64,000 bases of DNA from Allopusillimonas lactea (GCF_021653995.1 NZ_JAJJOZ010000009.1:1-64000); one strand, 5' to 3'; counted from the stretch's first letter, positions 34,921 to 43,960 are shown. Translations and numbers: made by a program. The notes: generated by a model from the letters alone, not told the origin.

Positions 34921-36651
34921 ATGGCCCTGCTGACAATCGAAGACCTGCACATCGAGTTCGCCAGCCGCCGCGGCAACGTCATGGCGATACAGGGTGTCAG
35001 CCTGGCACTGGACAAAGGCGAGATCCTGGGGGTGGTGGGCGAATCCGGTGCGGGCAAGTCCACCATTGGCAACGCGGTGATCGGGCTGCTGGAGCCTCCC
35101 GGAAAAATGACGGGCGGCCGCGTGCTGCTCGATGGCGAACGCATCGACCACCTTCCGCCAGCCGCCTTGCGCAAGATACGCGGACGCCGCATTGGCATGA
35201 TTTTCCAGGATCCGCTGACCTCGTTGGATCCGCTGCAGACGATAGAACAGCAGCTCGTTGAAACAATGCGGCTGCACCTGGGCTTGAACGCAGCCCAGGC
35301 CCGGGCCCGCGCCATTGCCCTGCTGGAAAGCGTAGGCATCGAGCAGGCAGACGTACGGCTGGCGCAGTATCCGCATCAGTTCTCTGGCGGCATGCGCCAG
35401 CGCGTGGTAATTGCGCTGGCGCTGTGCTGCGAACCCGAAGTCATCATCGCCGACGAACCCACCACCGCCCTGGATGTGTCCATCCAAGCCCAGATCCTGG
35501 CGTTGCTGCGTGCACTGTGCAAGGAGCGCCAGGTCGGTATGATCCTGATCACCCACGACATGGGGGTAATCGCCGAAGTCACAGACCGCGTCGCCGTGTT
35601 GTACCGCGGCCGGTTGATGGAGGAAGGCCCCACACGGCAGGTGCTGGGCGAGCCCGCGCACCGCTATACGCGCAGCCTGATCTCGGCCGTGCCGCGCGCA
35701 GACATCAAGCTGCGCCGATTTCCCATGGTCAGCTATATCGAAAGCGCCGAAGCGCCTGGCGACCCGGCAGCGCAAGAGGCGGCCATTGCCTGGCTGCGCG
35801 AACGGCGCACATCTGCTCGGCAGACAGATCAGGCGCTTGTACAAGTCCAGGGCCTGGGCATGCGCTTTCTGCTGCGCGACTCCTTTTTCGCCCGCCGACG
35901 CCTTACGCTCGATGCCGTCAAGGGCGTCAGCTTCGCGCTGCGCGAAGGCGAGGTATTCGGGCTGGTCGGAGAGTCCGGTTCGGGCAAATCCACGATTGCA
36001 CGCCTGATTGCGGGCCTGTATACGCCCAGCAGCGGCGCCATACAGTTCGAGGGTATCGATGTCGGCGGCACAGCCAGCCCCCAGGCGATGAGCAGATACC
36101 GCAGGCAGATCCAGATGGTGTTTCAGGATCCGTTCTCGTCGCTCAATCCGCGCATGCGTGTACTCGACATCGTGGCCGAGCCCATGCGTTTTCATCGCCT
36201 GGCGCGCAGCGACGCCGAGGTGCGCCGCATCGTTTCCGGGCTGCTCGACTACGTGGGCCTGGGCGAGCGCGCGCTGATGCGCTTTCCGCACGAGTTCTCC
36301 GGTGGCCAGCGTCAGCGCATCTGCATCGCGCGCGCACTCGCCACCCGGCCGCGTTTTCTGATCTGCGACGAGCCCACATCCGCATTGGACGTGTCGATCC
36401 AGGCCCAGATCCTCAATCTACTCAAGGATCTGCAGGAAACACTGCGCCTGACCATGCTGTTCATCAGCCACGACCTGCCGGTCATCCGCCAGATGTGCGA
36501 CCGTGTTGGCGTGATGCGACACGGCGAGCTGCTCGAAGTGGCCGATACCGAAACGCTGTTTACCGTGCCCGCGCACCCGTATACCCAGCATCTGCTGGGT
36601 TTGATGCCCACTATGGATTATCTGTCGCGCGATGGCCTGGACATGCATTGA
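34921..36651 (+). CDS. Fused dipeptide-type ABC transporter ATPase (DppD-DppF in one chain)
   Basis: Predicted 576-aa protein with two complete ATPase domains. Domain 1 (about 1-270) has Walker A GESGAGKST, signature FSGGMRQRV and Walker B VIIADEPTTALD. Domain 2 (about 300-560) has GESGSGKST, FSGGQRQRI and LICDEPTSALD. The oligopeptide/dipeptide C-terminal segment after domain 1 (RYTRSLISAVPRAD) is retained. Both nucleotide sites can therefore form within a single chain. The ATG at 34921 lies 7 nt after the permease stop; the longer open frame reads through the permease gene in another frame. Confidence 0.93.
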   Translation: MALLTIEDLHIEFASRRGNVMAIQGVSLALDKGEILGVVGESGAGKSTIGNAVIGLLEPPGKMTGGRVLLDGERIDHLPPAALRKIRGRRIGMIFQDPLTSLDPLQTIEQQLVETMRLHLGLNAAQARARAIALLESVGIEQADVRLAQYPHQFSGGMRQRVVIALALCCEPEVIIADEPTTALDVSIQAQILALLRALCKERQVGMILITHDMGVIAEVTDRVAVLYRGRLMEEGPTRQVLGEPAHRYTRSLISAVPRADIKLRRFPMVSYIESAEAPGDPAAQEAAIAWLRERRTSARQTDQALVQVQGLGMRFLLRDSFFARRRLTLDAVKGVSFALREGEVFGLVGESGSGKSTIARLIAGLYTPSSGAIQFEGIDVGGTASPQAMSRYRRQIQMVFQDPFSSLNPRMRVLDIVAEPMRFHRLARSDAEVRRIVSGLLDYVGLGERALMRFPHEFSGGQRQRICIARALATRPRFLICDEPTSALDVSIQAQILNLLKDLQETLRLTMLFISHDLPVIRQMCDRVGVMRHGELLEVADTETLFTVPAHPYTQHLLGLMPTMDYLSRDGLDMH

Positions 36652-36782
36652 TACAACTTGCATCGTCGCGTCATGGCAGGTGTCATACAGGCACCCTATG
36701 ATGGAAACACGCAAAGCCTGCATCCAGTCTGGCGCCTCCGTGCGGGATGCTGTTCTCAACACGTAAGAAGAAGGAATGCACC

Positions 36783-37034
36783 ATGGGCATCATCAGCATG
36801 TTGATCGTCGGCTTTATCGTAGGCCTGCTCGCACGGGCTATCATGCCGGGCGACCAGAAGCTGGGCATCATCCTCACCGTCATCCTGGGCATCGTTGGCT
36901 CAGTGGTCGCTGGTTACCTCGGCAGTGCGCTGGGCCTGTACGCGCCTGGCGAGGGGGCGGGCTGGATCGGCTCCATCATCGGCGCGATCATTGTGCTGTT
37001 CATCTACGGGCTCATCGTCAAGAAAAAGGCATAG
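36783..37034 (+). CDS. GlsB/YeaQ/YmgE-family stress-response membrane protein
   Basis: Predicted 83-aa protein with three hydrophobic segments separated by glycine-rich turns: GIISMLIVGFIVGLLARAIMPG, GIILTVILGIVGSVVAGYLGSAL and GWIGSIIGAIIVLFIYGLIV. The IMPG and GSxxAGYLG motifs define the transglycosylase-associated (GlsB) family, whose exact function is unknown but which responds to general or acid stress. AAGGAA precedes the start by 6 nt. It is a single-gene unit. Confidence 0.9.
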   Translation: MGIISMLIVGFIVGLLARAIMPGDQKLGIILTVILGIVGSVVAGYLGSALGLYAPGEGAGWIGSIIGAIIVLFIYGLIVKKKA

Positions 37035-37040
37035 GCCCCC

Positions 37041-37075
37041 GCGTCATCCTGGGCGGCGGCCAGCCGCCCAGACGC
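37041..37075. terminator. GC-rich hairpin downstream of the GlsB-family gene
   Basis: CTGGGCGGC at 37049-37057 pairs with GCCGCCCAG at 37063-37071, and outer GCGT/ACGC bases extend the stem. No T-run follows, so an intrinsic terminator is uncertain. Confidence 0.4.
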
Positions 37076-37158
37076 AATGGGGCGCGCCGCCATGCGCTCC
37101 TCTCCTTGCGGATACAATGGATCATGTTTGCACCATGCGTATCCAAACCGGAGGACAC

Positions 37159-37527
37159 ATGACCGACACCCGCTACCGCAAGGCCTACACGCCGGCTCGT
37201 TTCTGGCGCAAGCTCGGGCCCGGCGTCAAGGGCATCAGCCGGTTTGCGCTCGAAAAAGCGCTGTATCTCTATTACGCCGTCCAGAACCCAGCCACACCAA
37301 AATGGGCGCGGCGGGTCATGCTCGGCGCGCTGGGGTATTTCATCTTCCCGCTTGATGCACTGCCCGACCTGGCACCCATCGTCGGCTACACCGATGACCT
37401 CACGGTAATGGCAGCGGCGCTTGCAACCGTCGCCTTCCACATTACCCCCGAGGTCAAGGCCCAGGCACAGCGCAAGCTCACAGGCTGGCTCGGTCCCCAC
37501 ACCACCAACGTCCGCGCGGATGCCTGA
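37159..37527 (+). CDS. DUF1232 (YkvA-like) protein
   Basis: Predicted 122-aa protein. The family core is GALGYFIFPLDALPDLAPIVGYTDDLTVMAAAL (about residues 54-86), a short hydrophobic hairpin with the LDxxPD motif. Function is unknown. GGAGG precedes the ATG by 4 nt. It overlaps the DUF2868 gene by 8 nt, and this order (DUF1232, DUF2868, DUF3482 GTPase) suggests a shared membrane-associated role. Confidence 0.88.
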   Translation: MTDTRYRKAYTPARFWRKLGPGVKGISRFALEKALYLYYAVQNPATPKWARRVMLGALGYFIFPLDALPDLAPIVGYTDDLTVMAAALATVAFHITPEVKAQAQRKLTGWLGPHTTNVRADA

Positions 37528-38959
37528 ACCCTCTACCCTGCGCGACTACTGGCTGGCCGAAACCCTGCGCCTGCGCGAAACCCTATGGGGCCCGCTGGAT
37601 GATGAGGCCGAGGCGCGCCGCGCCCGTACACGGGGCGGCGACTTCGCCGCCCGCATTCTCGAACGCGCGCGCCTGCTGGCCGTTCGTGAGAAGCTCGACA
37701 CCACCATTGCACGCTGGGCAAGCATGTCGCGCGCCGCGCTGCTCATCATGGCCGTCGCGGCGCTGTTCGCTGGCGCGGGCGCCGCATCGGGGGCGCTGGG
37801 CGACGGCAGCCGGCCGGTCAATATCATGCTGGCGCTGGCGGCGCTGCTAGGCTTGAACACCCTCACGCTGCTGTTCTGGCTCGCCAGCTTTGCCTGGCCG
37901 GCCGGGGCTACCGGCGGCAGTTGGCTGGGCGAAGCATGGCTATGGCTTACACGGCGGCTCGCGCGCGGGCCCGACGCCGCCTTGGCGCCCCGCGCATTGC
38001 TCGAACTGCTGTCCCGGCACAACGCCGTGCGCTGGGTGCTGGGCGCCGTCAGCCATGGGCTCTGGAGCCTGGGTCTGGGTAGTGCGCTGGCGGTGATGCT
38101 GGCCGTGCTGTCCACGCGCCGCTACCAATTCAATTGGGAAACCACGCTGCTTTCCCCCGACGCCTTCGTGTCCACGGTAACGACGCTGGGCTGGCTGCCA
38201 TCGCGATTGGGTTTCTCCATGCCATCGGCCGAGCTAATCCGTGCCAGCGACGGGCTGCAAGCGCTCCCCGCTGAGGCGCAGGCGCAATGGTCGGGCTGGC
38301 TCATCGGCTGCCTGGTGATCTACGCCCTGCTGCCCCGCGTGCTGGCGCTGGCCATCAGCCTCGTAATATCTGCCACACGCCTGCGTCATCCTCGCCTGGA
38401 TACCTCTCTGCCGGGTTTTGCGGAGCTGCGCGATCGCCTCTGGCCCGCCAGCGAGCGCGCCGGCATCGATGCCCCCGACGGCAAAGACGTGACCCCTGCG
38501 ATCGGCACCGCCACACCCGCCGCACTGCGCCCCGGCCAGCCGCTGCTGGCGGGCATCGAGCTACCCGCCGACGTGCGCTGGCCCCCGCCCGGCTTGGCCG
38601 CCGGCGTAGCCAATGTGGGGGTGATCGACAGCGGCACGCAGCGCAAGGCCGTACTCGACCGCCTCACCCACGCCACGCCTGCACGCATGCTGCTGGTCTG
38701 CGATGCGCGCCAGACACCCGACCGCGGCACACTTGCCCTCGTCGCCGAGCTGGCGCAACTGGCCAGCCAGACACGGCTGGCACTGCCGGTGCCGCCGGGC
38801 GAGTCTTCCCGCGAGGCACTATGGCGTGAACGCCTGCAGGCGGCGGGTTTTGCCGACACAGACATTGAATCCGGCCTGGGCGAATCCCTGGTTTGGTTGG
38901 CGGGGGGCGCAAGCCAGGCACCGGCTCCAGCATCCGCGCCCACAGAGGGTGGACCATGA
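37520..38959 (+). CDS. DUF2868 membrane protein
   Basis: Predicted 479-aa protein. An N-terminal soluble region with TLRLRETLWGPLDDEAEARRART is followed by membrane segments near 75-95, 105-125, 185-205 and 285-310. A cytoplasmic C-terminal domain follows (about 330-479, with PARMLLVCDARQTPDRGTLALV). DUF2868 proteins are nearly always encoded next to a DUF3482 GTPase, as here, and probably anchor it at the membrane (inference). The ATG lies inside the end of the DUF1232 gene and the stop overlaps the GTPase start (ATGA). Confidence 0.88.
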   Translation: MPEPSTLRDYWLAETLRLRETLWGPLDDEAEARRARTRGGDFAARILERARLLAVREKLDTTIARWASMSRAALLIMAVAALFAGAGAASGALGDGSRPVNIMLALAALLGLNTLTLLFWLASFAWPAGATGGSWLGEAWLWLTRRLARGPDAALAPRALLELLSRHNAVRWVLGAVSHGLWSLGLGSALAVMLAVLSTRRYQFNWETTLLSPDAFVSTVTTLGWLPSRLGFSMPSAELIRASDGLQALPAEAQAQWSGWLIGCLVIYALLPRVLALAISLVISATRLRHPRLDTSLPGFAELRDRLWPASERAGIDAPDGKDVTPAIGTATPAALRPGQPLLAGIELPADVRWPPPGLAAGVANVGVIDSGTQRKAVLDRLTHATPARMLLVCDARQTPDRGTLALVAELAQLASQTRLALPVPPGESSREALWRERLQAAGFADTDIESGLGESLVWLAGGASQAPAPASAPTEGGP

Positions 38960-40524
38960 CCTCGCCGTCACTTTTGCGGTTGGCCGTCGTCGGCCACACC
39001 AACACGGGCAAGACATCGCTGCTGCGCACGCTCACGCGCGACCCCGATTTTGGCGAAGTGCGCGACAGGCCTGGCACCACGCGTCACGTCGAAGGCGCGC
39101 GCCTGCTGGTCGATGGCGTACCTGCCATCGAGTTGTACGACACTCCCGGCATGGAAGACGGAATCGCCCTGCTCGATTATCTGGAGCGGCTCACCGCGCC
39201 GGGCGAGCGTCTGGACGGCCCCGACCGCATCCAACGTTTTCTGCAAAGCCCCGAAAGCCGTGGCCGGTTCGAACAAGAAGCGCGCGTGCTGCGCAAGCTG
39301 CTCGAATGCGATGCCGGGCTGTATGTGGTGGATGTGCGCGATCCCGTATTGGGCAAGCATAAAGACGAACTCACACTGCTGGCTGCCTGCGGCCACCCGC
39401 TGCTGCCGGTGCTCAATTTCACACACGGCCCACGGCAGCGCTTGAAGGCATGGCGTGAGGCCTTGGCCCGCCTGGGCCTGCATGCCATTGCCGAATTCGA
39501 TACCGTCGCGCCGGCGCTGGACGGCGAAGCCCAGCTTTACGACAAACTGGCCTTGTTGATGGACACCCACGCGCCCCTGCTGGCCGCCTTGAAGGCGGAC
39601 GTGGCGCAGCAACACCAGCTGCGGCGCGAGGATGCCATGCGGTTGATCGCTGAGATGCTGCTCGATGTGGCCGCATTCCGGCTGCAGTCCGAGCCCGACG
39701 ACGACGCCGTGGAACAGGCTACCCAAACCCTGCGCCGCCGTGTTCGTGAACGTGAAACGGCCTGCGTGCGGGCGCTGCTGCAGCGCTATAACTTCAACAG
39801 TAGTGTCTTCCCCGCTCACACGCTACCCCTGGAGGGCGAGCGCTGGGGCATGGACTTATTCCATCCGCAGGCCATGAAAGATTTCGGCTTGCACGTCGGC
39901 AAGGGCATGGCGGCGGGCGCCATGGCGGGTGCCACACTCGATGTCTTTACAGCAGGCCTGAGCCTGGGCACGGCCACCTTGTTGGGCGCTGCCGTGGGCG
40001 GCCTGTGGCAGGGCGCCGACAAGCTCGGCAAACGGGTCATGGGGCGCCTGCAGGGGTATCGCGAGATTACGGTAAACGACGCCGTGCTGCGTCTGCTGGC
40101 CTTGCGCCAGCTTGCCCTACTCGATGCGCTCGAGCGCCGGGGCCATGCCGCACAAGACCCCATCGCGCTGGCCGACCTAGGCCATATAGGCGAAGCGCAG
40201 ATGGCAGCGGATCCCTCCCTCGCAACACAGCTGAAACCGGCGCATACCGGAGAAGCGCGGGCAATGGCGGCGCACGCCGGAGCGGCACAGGAAGCAGCCG
40301 AGGCGGCAGGCGTAGCGTCGGGCTACGAACAAATGGCGGCTGCGGTGAGCACCGACGAACCCGAATCAGCCAGACGGGCACGCTGGCGCAAACAGGCCTT
40401 GCCCGACGCCCTCATCGAAGCTCGCAGCCAGCCGCAGTGGTCAGCCCTGTCCGAAGACTTCGACAACGGCTCTCGCCGTCGGCAGGCGGTGAAGTCTCTC
40501 GCCTTGGCATTGGCCAGCGACTGA
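38956..40524 (+). CDS. DUF3482 GTPase (Era/Obg-like G domain)
   Basis: Predicted 522-aa protein. The G domain has G1 GHTNTGKTS (residues 11-19), G2 around DRPGTTRHVEG and G3 DTPGMED. The usual NKxD guanine-specificity motif is not obvious: the expected position reads LNFTHGP. A glycine/alanine-rich membrane-like segment lies around residues 310-350 (AGAMAGATLDVFTAGLSLGTATLLGAAVGG). The C-terminal DUF3482 part is helical and Ala-rich. It is translationally coupled to the DUF2868 gene. The biological role of this pair is unknown. Confidence 0.88.
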   Translation: MTSPSLLRLAVVGHTNTGKTSLLRTLTRDPDFGEVRDRPGTTRHVEGARLLVDGVPAIELYDTPGMEDGIALLDYLERLTAPGERLDGPDRIQRFLQSPESRGRFEQEARVLRKLLECDAGLYVVDVRDPVLGKHKDELTLLAACGHPLLPVLNFTHGPRQRLKAWREALARLGLHAIAEFDTVAPALDGEAQLYDKLALLMDTHAPLLAALKADVAQQHQLRREDAMRLIAEMLLDVAAFRLQSEPDDDAVEQATQTLRRRVRERETACVRALLQRYNFNSSVFPAHTLPLEGERWGMDLFHPQAMKDFGLHVGKGMAAGAMAGATLDVFTAGLSLGTATLLGAAVGGLWQGADKLGKRVMGRLQGYREITVNDAVLRLLALRQLALLDALERRGHAAQDPIALADLGHIGEAQMAADPSLATQLKPAHTGEARAMAAHAGAAQEAAEAAGVASGYEQMAAAVSTDEPESARRARWRKQALPDALIEARSQPQWSALSEDFDNGSRRRQAVKSLALALASD

Positions 40525-40546
40525 TCGCACCACCCCCGCCGAGTTG

Positions 40547-41050
40547 CTACAGCAGCACAGGCCGATTCGACAAATCGTTGGTATTGACGGCACCTTCGGG
40601 CAGAGGCGGACAGGCGCCAGCCAGCACAGCCTCGATATCATCAATGGCCATGAACAGGGCGTCTTCAAATTTTCCTTGGCGCAATTGCTCGCGCAAGCCA
40701 TCGCAAATGGCCGCCCATTGCGTGTTCTCCGCGCGGATACCGCGATCGGCGATGATATGGATGGCGTGCCGATCCAATGCCAAGTACAGCAATACGCCCG
40801 TGTTCAACGGCGTGTCCCAGGCGCGCAAGCGGCCAAACACCTCGAGCGCACGCAAGCCGCTGTCGCCCTCGTGTGTGGGGCTGACGGCCTCGATGGCGAT
40901 CATCAGTTCGCCCGTATGGCCAGCCTCGCTCTGTCGGATGCGCTCGGCCACCCGCGCGAGCAGGGCATCTCCAAAATGCCGGTGCCGCAGCCAATGCCCC
41001 TCGAGCGCGGCCAGCCCGGTCATCGCCTTCCATTTACGTGGGTGTTGCAT
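40547..41050 (-). CDS. TPM-domain (TLP18.3/Psb32/MOLO-1) protein, short form
   Basis: Predicted 167-aa protein without signal peptide or transmembrane segment. The TPM domain spans about residues 20-150: ERIRQSEAGHTGELMIAIEAVSP, WDTPLNTGVLLYLALDRHAIHIIADRGI and FEDALFMAIDDIEAVL. It is the smaller partner commonly encoded next to a membrane TPM protein and LemA. The ATG at 41050 is chosen because GGAAAG lies 9 nt upstream; the open frame extends to 41098 without such support. Function unknown. Confidence 0.85.
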   Translation of the reverse strand: MQHPRKWKAMTGLAALEGHWLRHRHFGDALLARVAERIRQSEAGHTGELMIAIEAVSPTHEGDSGLRALEVFGRLRAWDTPLNTGVLLYLALDRHAIHIIADRGIRAENTQWAAICDGLREQLRQGKFEDALFMAIDDIEAVLAGACPPLPEGAVNTNDLSNRPVLL

Positions 41051-41181
41051 ACACTTTCTTTCCGTGTCTGATTCAATTGGCTTGCACACCGCGTGCATCG
41101 ATCAGTAAGGTGCGATGCACCGCGACTGCCACATGCGATCGGCCTGGGCTTGCGTGAGATAAAAGCACCAAAGGGCGCAAC

Positions 41182-42195
41182 CTACCAGCTGCCCGATGCG
41201 CCGCCCCCGCCGCTACTGCCACCGCCGCCGCCCCCGAAACCGCCACCCCCGCCAAAGCCGCCGCCACCACCGAAACCGCCGCCGAAGCCACCCCCTATGC
41301 CGCCAATAACCCCGCCCCGGCGCGCCGCGCGCGAACCCAAATGGCGGCTCTTGACACCCAGGGCGCGCCCGACGCTGGCGACGATGAAACCCAGGCCCGC
41401 GGCGATAAAGGCACCGGCCACGCTACCGAATAGCAGGAAGGCAAAAATACCGATCGCCGCCGCCGCGAACAGCGGCGGCATGAAGAACGCGATGAATGCC
41501 ATGGGCGCAATCATGGCCAGCGGGCTCTCGTCTTGCCCTGCGTCACCCTCTGCCTTGGGCGGGGGCGGCAAGGCCTCGCCATCGACCAGGCCCACCAGCG
41601 CGCTCACGCCCGCCGACACGCCGCCTGCGAAATCGCCCTGCTTGAAGCGCGGGGCGACCATCTCGCGAATGATGCGACCGGCAGCAATATCGGGCACCGC
41701 ACCCTCCAACCCATAACCTACTTCGATGCGCAGCCGGCGATCATCCTTGGCAATCAGAAACAGGATGCCATCATCAACCTTGGCGCGGCCGATGCGCCAG
41801 GCATCGAATACCCGCCGTGCGTAGCTGTCAACCGTGTCCTCGCCAGTGGTGGGCACCATCAGCACGGCAATCTGCGCCCCCTTGCGGCGGTCGAGATCGG
41901 CCAGCTTCTGTTCCAGGCTGTTTTTTGTGGCCGCGTCCAGCGTGTTTGTCAGGTCGGTTACCCAGCTCTTGAGCGCTGGCACCTTTACCTGCTGCGCCTG
42001 TGCAGGCTGCAGCACGCCAAAGATCATGGCCGCGCACAACGCCAGCCATGCCAAGCAGCGCGCAAGCGCACCCAGCCGCACACCCCGCGCGACCTGGACG
42101 CCGTAATGCCCACGCCTCGTGCGCACCAACGCCTGCGGGACATCACCCCGCCCCGCGCGCGACATGGGTTGAACACATGCCCACGTACACGTCAT
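41182..42195 (-). CDS. TPM-domain membrane protein with glycine-rich tail (YgcG-like)
   Basis: Predicted 337-aa protein. A signal peptide core (LAWLALCAAMIFGVLQPAQA) ends near residue 67, so the N-terminal region is unusually long. The TPM domain spans about 75-205 (DLTNTLDAATKNSLEQKLADL, GRAKVDDGILFLIAKDDRRLRIEVGYGLEGAVPD, FAGGVSAGVSALV). One or two membrane segments follow (about 225-280), then a low-complexity tail of Gly with Phe and Ser ending in SGSW. The first ATG overlaps the LemA stop as ATGA, and an internal start nearer the signal core is possible. The TPM/LemA pair is widespread; its function is uncertain. Confidence 0.88.
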   Translation of the reverse strand: MTCTWACVQPMSRAGRGDVPQALVRTRRGHYGVQVARGVRLGALARCLAWLALCAAMIFGVLQPAQAQQVKVPALKSWVTDLTNTLDAATKNSLEQKLADLDRRKGAQIAVLMVPTTGEDTVDSYARRVFDAWRIGRAKVDDGILFLIAKDDRRLRIEVGYGLEGAVPDIAAGRIIREMVAPRFKQGDFAGGVSAGVSALVGLVDGEALPPPPKAEGDAGQDESPLAMIAPMAFIAFFMPPLFAAAAIGIFAFLLFGSVAGAFIAAGLGFIVASVGRALGVKSRHLGSRAARRGGVIGGIGGGFGGGFGGGGGFGGGGGFGGGGGGSSGGGGASGSW

Positions 42196-42803
42196 GGCTT
42201 GGCTGGCTCCGGCAGCGTGAACTTGACTTCAGGATCGCGGGTGATCTGGTCTTGCTTGTCTGTGCCGTAATTCTGGATCGTTTGATAGCCGAAAATCTTG
42301 GCGGTGATCAACGTCGGGAACTGACGGATATACAGGTTGTACGCCTGTACCGCCTGCACATAGCGGCCCCGTTCAGTGGCCAGGCGGTTTTCCGTGCCTT
42401 CGAGCTGCGTCATCAGATCGCGGAACAAGCCATCACTTTTCAGCTGGGGATAGTTTTCGGATACCGCAATCAGCCGTGACAGCGCCGAAGACAGTTCGCC
42501 CTGTGCCTGATTGAAGCGCGCCATGATGGCTGGATCCTTCAGGTCGTTGGCGGTGATATTGATGCTGCCCACCTTGGCGCGTGCTTCGGTGACCTGCGTG
42601 AGCACCGCGCGCTCGTTCACCATGTAGGCGTTGACCGAATTGACGAGCTTGGGCACCAGATCGGCCCGCCGTTCATATTGGTTGAGCACTTGCGACCACG
42701 ACGCCTTGACCTGTTCATCGAGCCGCTGGATTTCGTTATAGCCACAGCCGGTCAGTACAACGGAGAGCAGCGGGGCGAGCAACAGAAGAATGATGCGTTT
42801 CAT
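42192..42803 (-). CDS. lemA: LemA-family lipoprotein
   Basis: Predicted 203-aa protein. MKRIILLLLAPLLSVVLTGC gives a lipoprotein signal with Cys20 as the lipidated residue. The LemA body has YNEIQRLDEQVKASWSQVLNQYERRADLVPKLVN, a helical bundle with RFNQAQGELSSALSRLIAVSENYP, and the C-terminal YNLYIRQFPTLITAKIFGY. Its stop overlaps the TPM gene start. LemA is an exported helical protein of unclear function. The ATG at 42803 is chosen because it gives a perfect lipobox. Confidence 0.92.
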   Translation of the reverse strand: MKRIILLLLAPLLSVVLTGCGYNEIQRLDEQVKASWSQVLNQYERRADLVPKLVNSVNAYMVNERAVLTQVTEARAKVGSINITANDLKDPAIMARFNQAQGELSSALSRLIAVSENYPQLKSDGLFRDLMTQLEGTENRLATERGRYVQAVQAYNLYIRQFPTLITAKIFGYQTIQNYGTDKQDQITRDPEVKFTLPEPAKP

Positions 42804-42938
42804 GAGGCAGTCTCGGTGAAGGGAAACGCATAAATTACACCAGCCGCCGCCGGTAAACGCAACGGGAAACCGCATGCGGCGATCACGCCCGCTGCCGCGG
42901 CCTTCTGCTTTTGGGCCGACTGCATGAGCCACAACCCC

Positions 42939-43532
42939 CTAGGGCCCGCCCCCTGCCGGCTGCCCACCCACACCCGCAGCCAACCTGGCTTCGCGCTCAC
43001 GCTGCTGGGCGGTGCGCGCATGCAGCCAAGCGAGTTCCTCGTCGAGCCAGCCGCGGCGCACCGTGGCGATGACCAACATATGCACAGAGATAAGCAGGCC
43101 GATCGCCAACGGCGCCAGTGCATTGGCCGCGAACGGGCTGCCCTGGGGCGCAACCGCCGGCATGCCGACCGGCCACTGCAAAATGGCGGCCGAGGCACCC
43201 GCCGCATCTTGCGCCAGGGCAAGGCCAGCCGCCAGCCCCAGCATGGGCGCAGCCACAATAAGCAGCCGCGGCCATGCGAGCAGCCGTCGCGCGGCGATGT
43301 CCCAGTCGCCATCGCTGGCGGCCGGATGGCAAGCCGCCCAATGCAACAGCGTAAAGCAACGCAAATCCTGCCATGCTTCTCCGGGGCGGCGGCCACGCCG
43401 CTGCCAGGCCGCCATGGCCAGCCTGCCCAGTTCGTAGACCGCATACAGAAAGACGGCTACCAAAACTGCCAGCAGCGGAAGCAGCAGTACCTGCAGGGCA
43501 TCGGCCATACGCTGCGCAAATAGCGCTGGCAT
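42939..43532 (-). CDS. Membrane protein, possibly distantly MotA/TolQ/ExbB-like
   Basis: Predicted 197-aa protein. Hydrophobic segments lie at about residues 12-36 (ALQVLLLPLLAVLVAVFLYAVYEL), 88-108 (RLLIVAAPMLGLAAGLALA) and 138-160 (LAPLAIGLLISVHMLVIATV). The topology, the YELGR after TM1, the APMLGL start of TM2 and RRGWLDEEL after TM3 resemble distant MotA/TolQ/ExbB-type channel proteins, but I cannot confirm this by eye. It starts 3 nt after the preceding small membrane gene and probably shares its promoter. Confidence 0.55.
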   Translation of the reverse strand: MPALFAQRMADALQVLLLPLLAVLVAVFLYAVYELGRLAMAAWQRRGRRPGEAWQDLRCFTLLHWAACHPAASDGDWDIAARRLLAWPRLLIVAAPMLGLAAGLALAQDAAGASAAILQWPVGMPAVAPQGSPFAANALAPLAIGLLISVHMLVIATVRRGWLDEELAWLHARTAQQREREARLAAGVGGQPAGGGP

Positions 43533-43535
43533 TGT

Positions 43536-43787
43536 TCAGCACCCGCTCCGCGCGTAGCGGCGCGGCTTGCGCCCGCTGTAGCGCATCTGGCGGGCCGCAC
43601 CGGCTGCGAACGCCAGCGGCAATGCCAGCGCCAGCCCTCCGCTCGCACCGGCCGCCGCGACCAGCAGGCAGGCCCAGGCCACACCCAACCAATGAGGCCC
43701 ATCGGTGCGCGACGGCGCCCAGGGATCTGCCCCGCGCGCCGTGATCGCCCCTAGAGGGCCGGACTGCAGTACATAATGCATTTGCAT
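43536..43787 (-). CDS. Small hypothetical membrane protein
   Basis: Predicted 83-aa protein. A polar N-terminus (about 1-32) precedes one long hydrophobic stretch (GVAWACLLVAAAGASGGLALALPLAFAAGAA) that could form two short membrane helices, and a basic tail (RYSGRKPRRYARSGC). AGGAGG lies 7 nt upstream of the ATG at 43787, a better signal than for the longer frame. A Fur-box-like palindrome lies 159 bp upstream. It is likely the first gene of a two-gene unit with the next membrane protein. No family recognised. Confidence 0.55.
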   Translation of the reverse strand: MQMHYVLQSGPLGAITARGADPWAPSRTDGPHWLGVAWACLLVAAAGASGGLALALPLAFAAGAARQMRYSGRKPRRYARSGC

Positions 43788-43945
43788 GGAATGCCTCCTG
43801 CTTACAGGAATAATGATGAGGTTCAACGATAGGGAAAATGCGTGACCTGCCAAGAGGTGCCTGCCCAGGGCGCCCGACTGCCCGACCGCTTTGCGGAAGG
43901 CGGCCCGATAGAAAGCTTTAATGCATCGCTTAGATTATATCTTAA

Positions 43946-43960
43946 TGAGAATTACTCTCA
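43946..43960. promoter_or_regulatory. Fur-box-like palindrome
   Basis: TGAGAAT-T-ACTCTCA fits the 7-1-7 Fur pattern (TGATAAT-N-ATTATCA) at 11 of 14 arm positions. It lies in a longer AATGAGA-N5-TCTCATT inverted repeat (43944-43962). It is upstream of the two small membrane genes (minus) and about 350 bp from rhlE (plus). Confidence 0.5.

Noticed and set aside
34894..36291. 465-codon minus-strand frame opposite the fused ATPase
   Set aside because: Antisense shadow of a gene with two complete sets of ABC motifs.
24060..39290. TTCGA-containing stretches reminiscent of tRNA T-arms
   Set aside because: All examples checked lie inside well-supported coding genes and lack cloverleaf partners and CCA ends.
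41195..41300. Repetitive DNA resembling a minisatellite
   Set aside because: It encodes the Gly/Phe-rich tail of the TPM protein, so the repetition is explained by coding of low-complexity protein.
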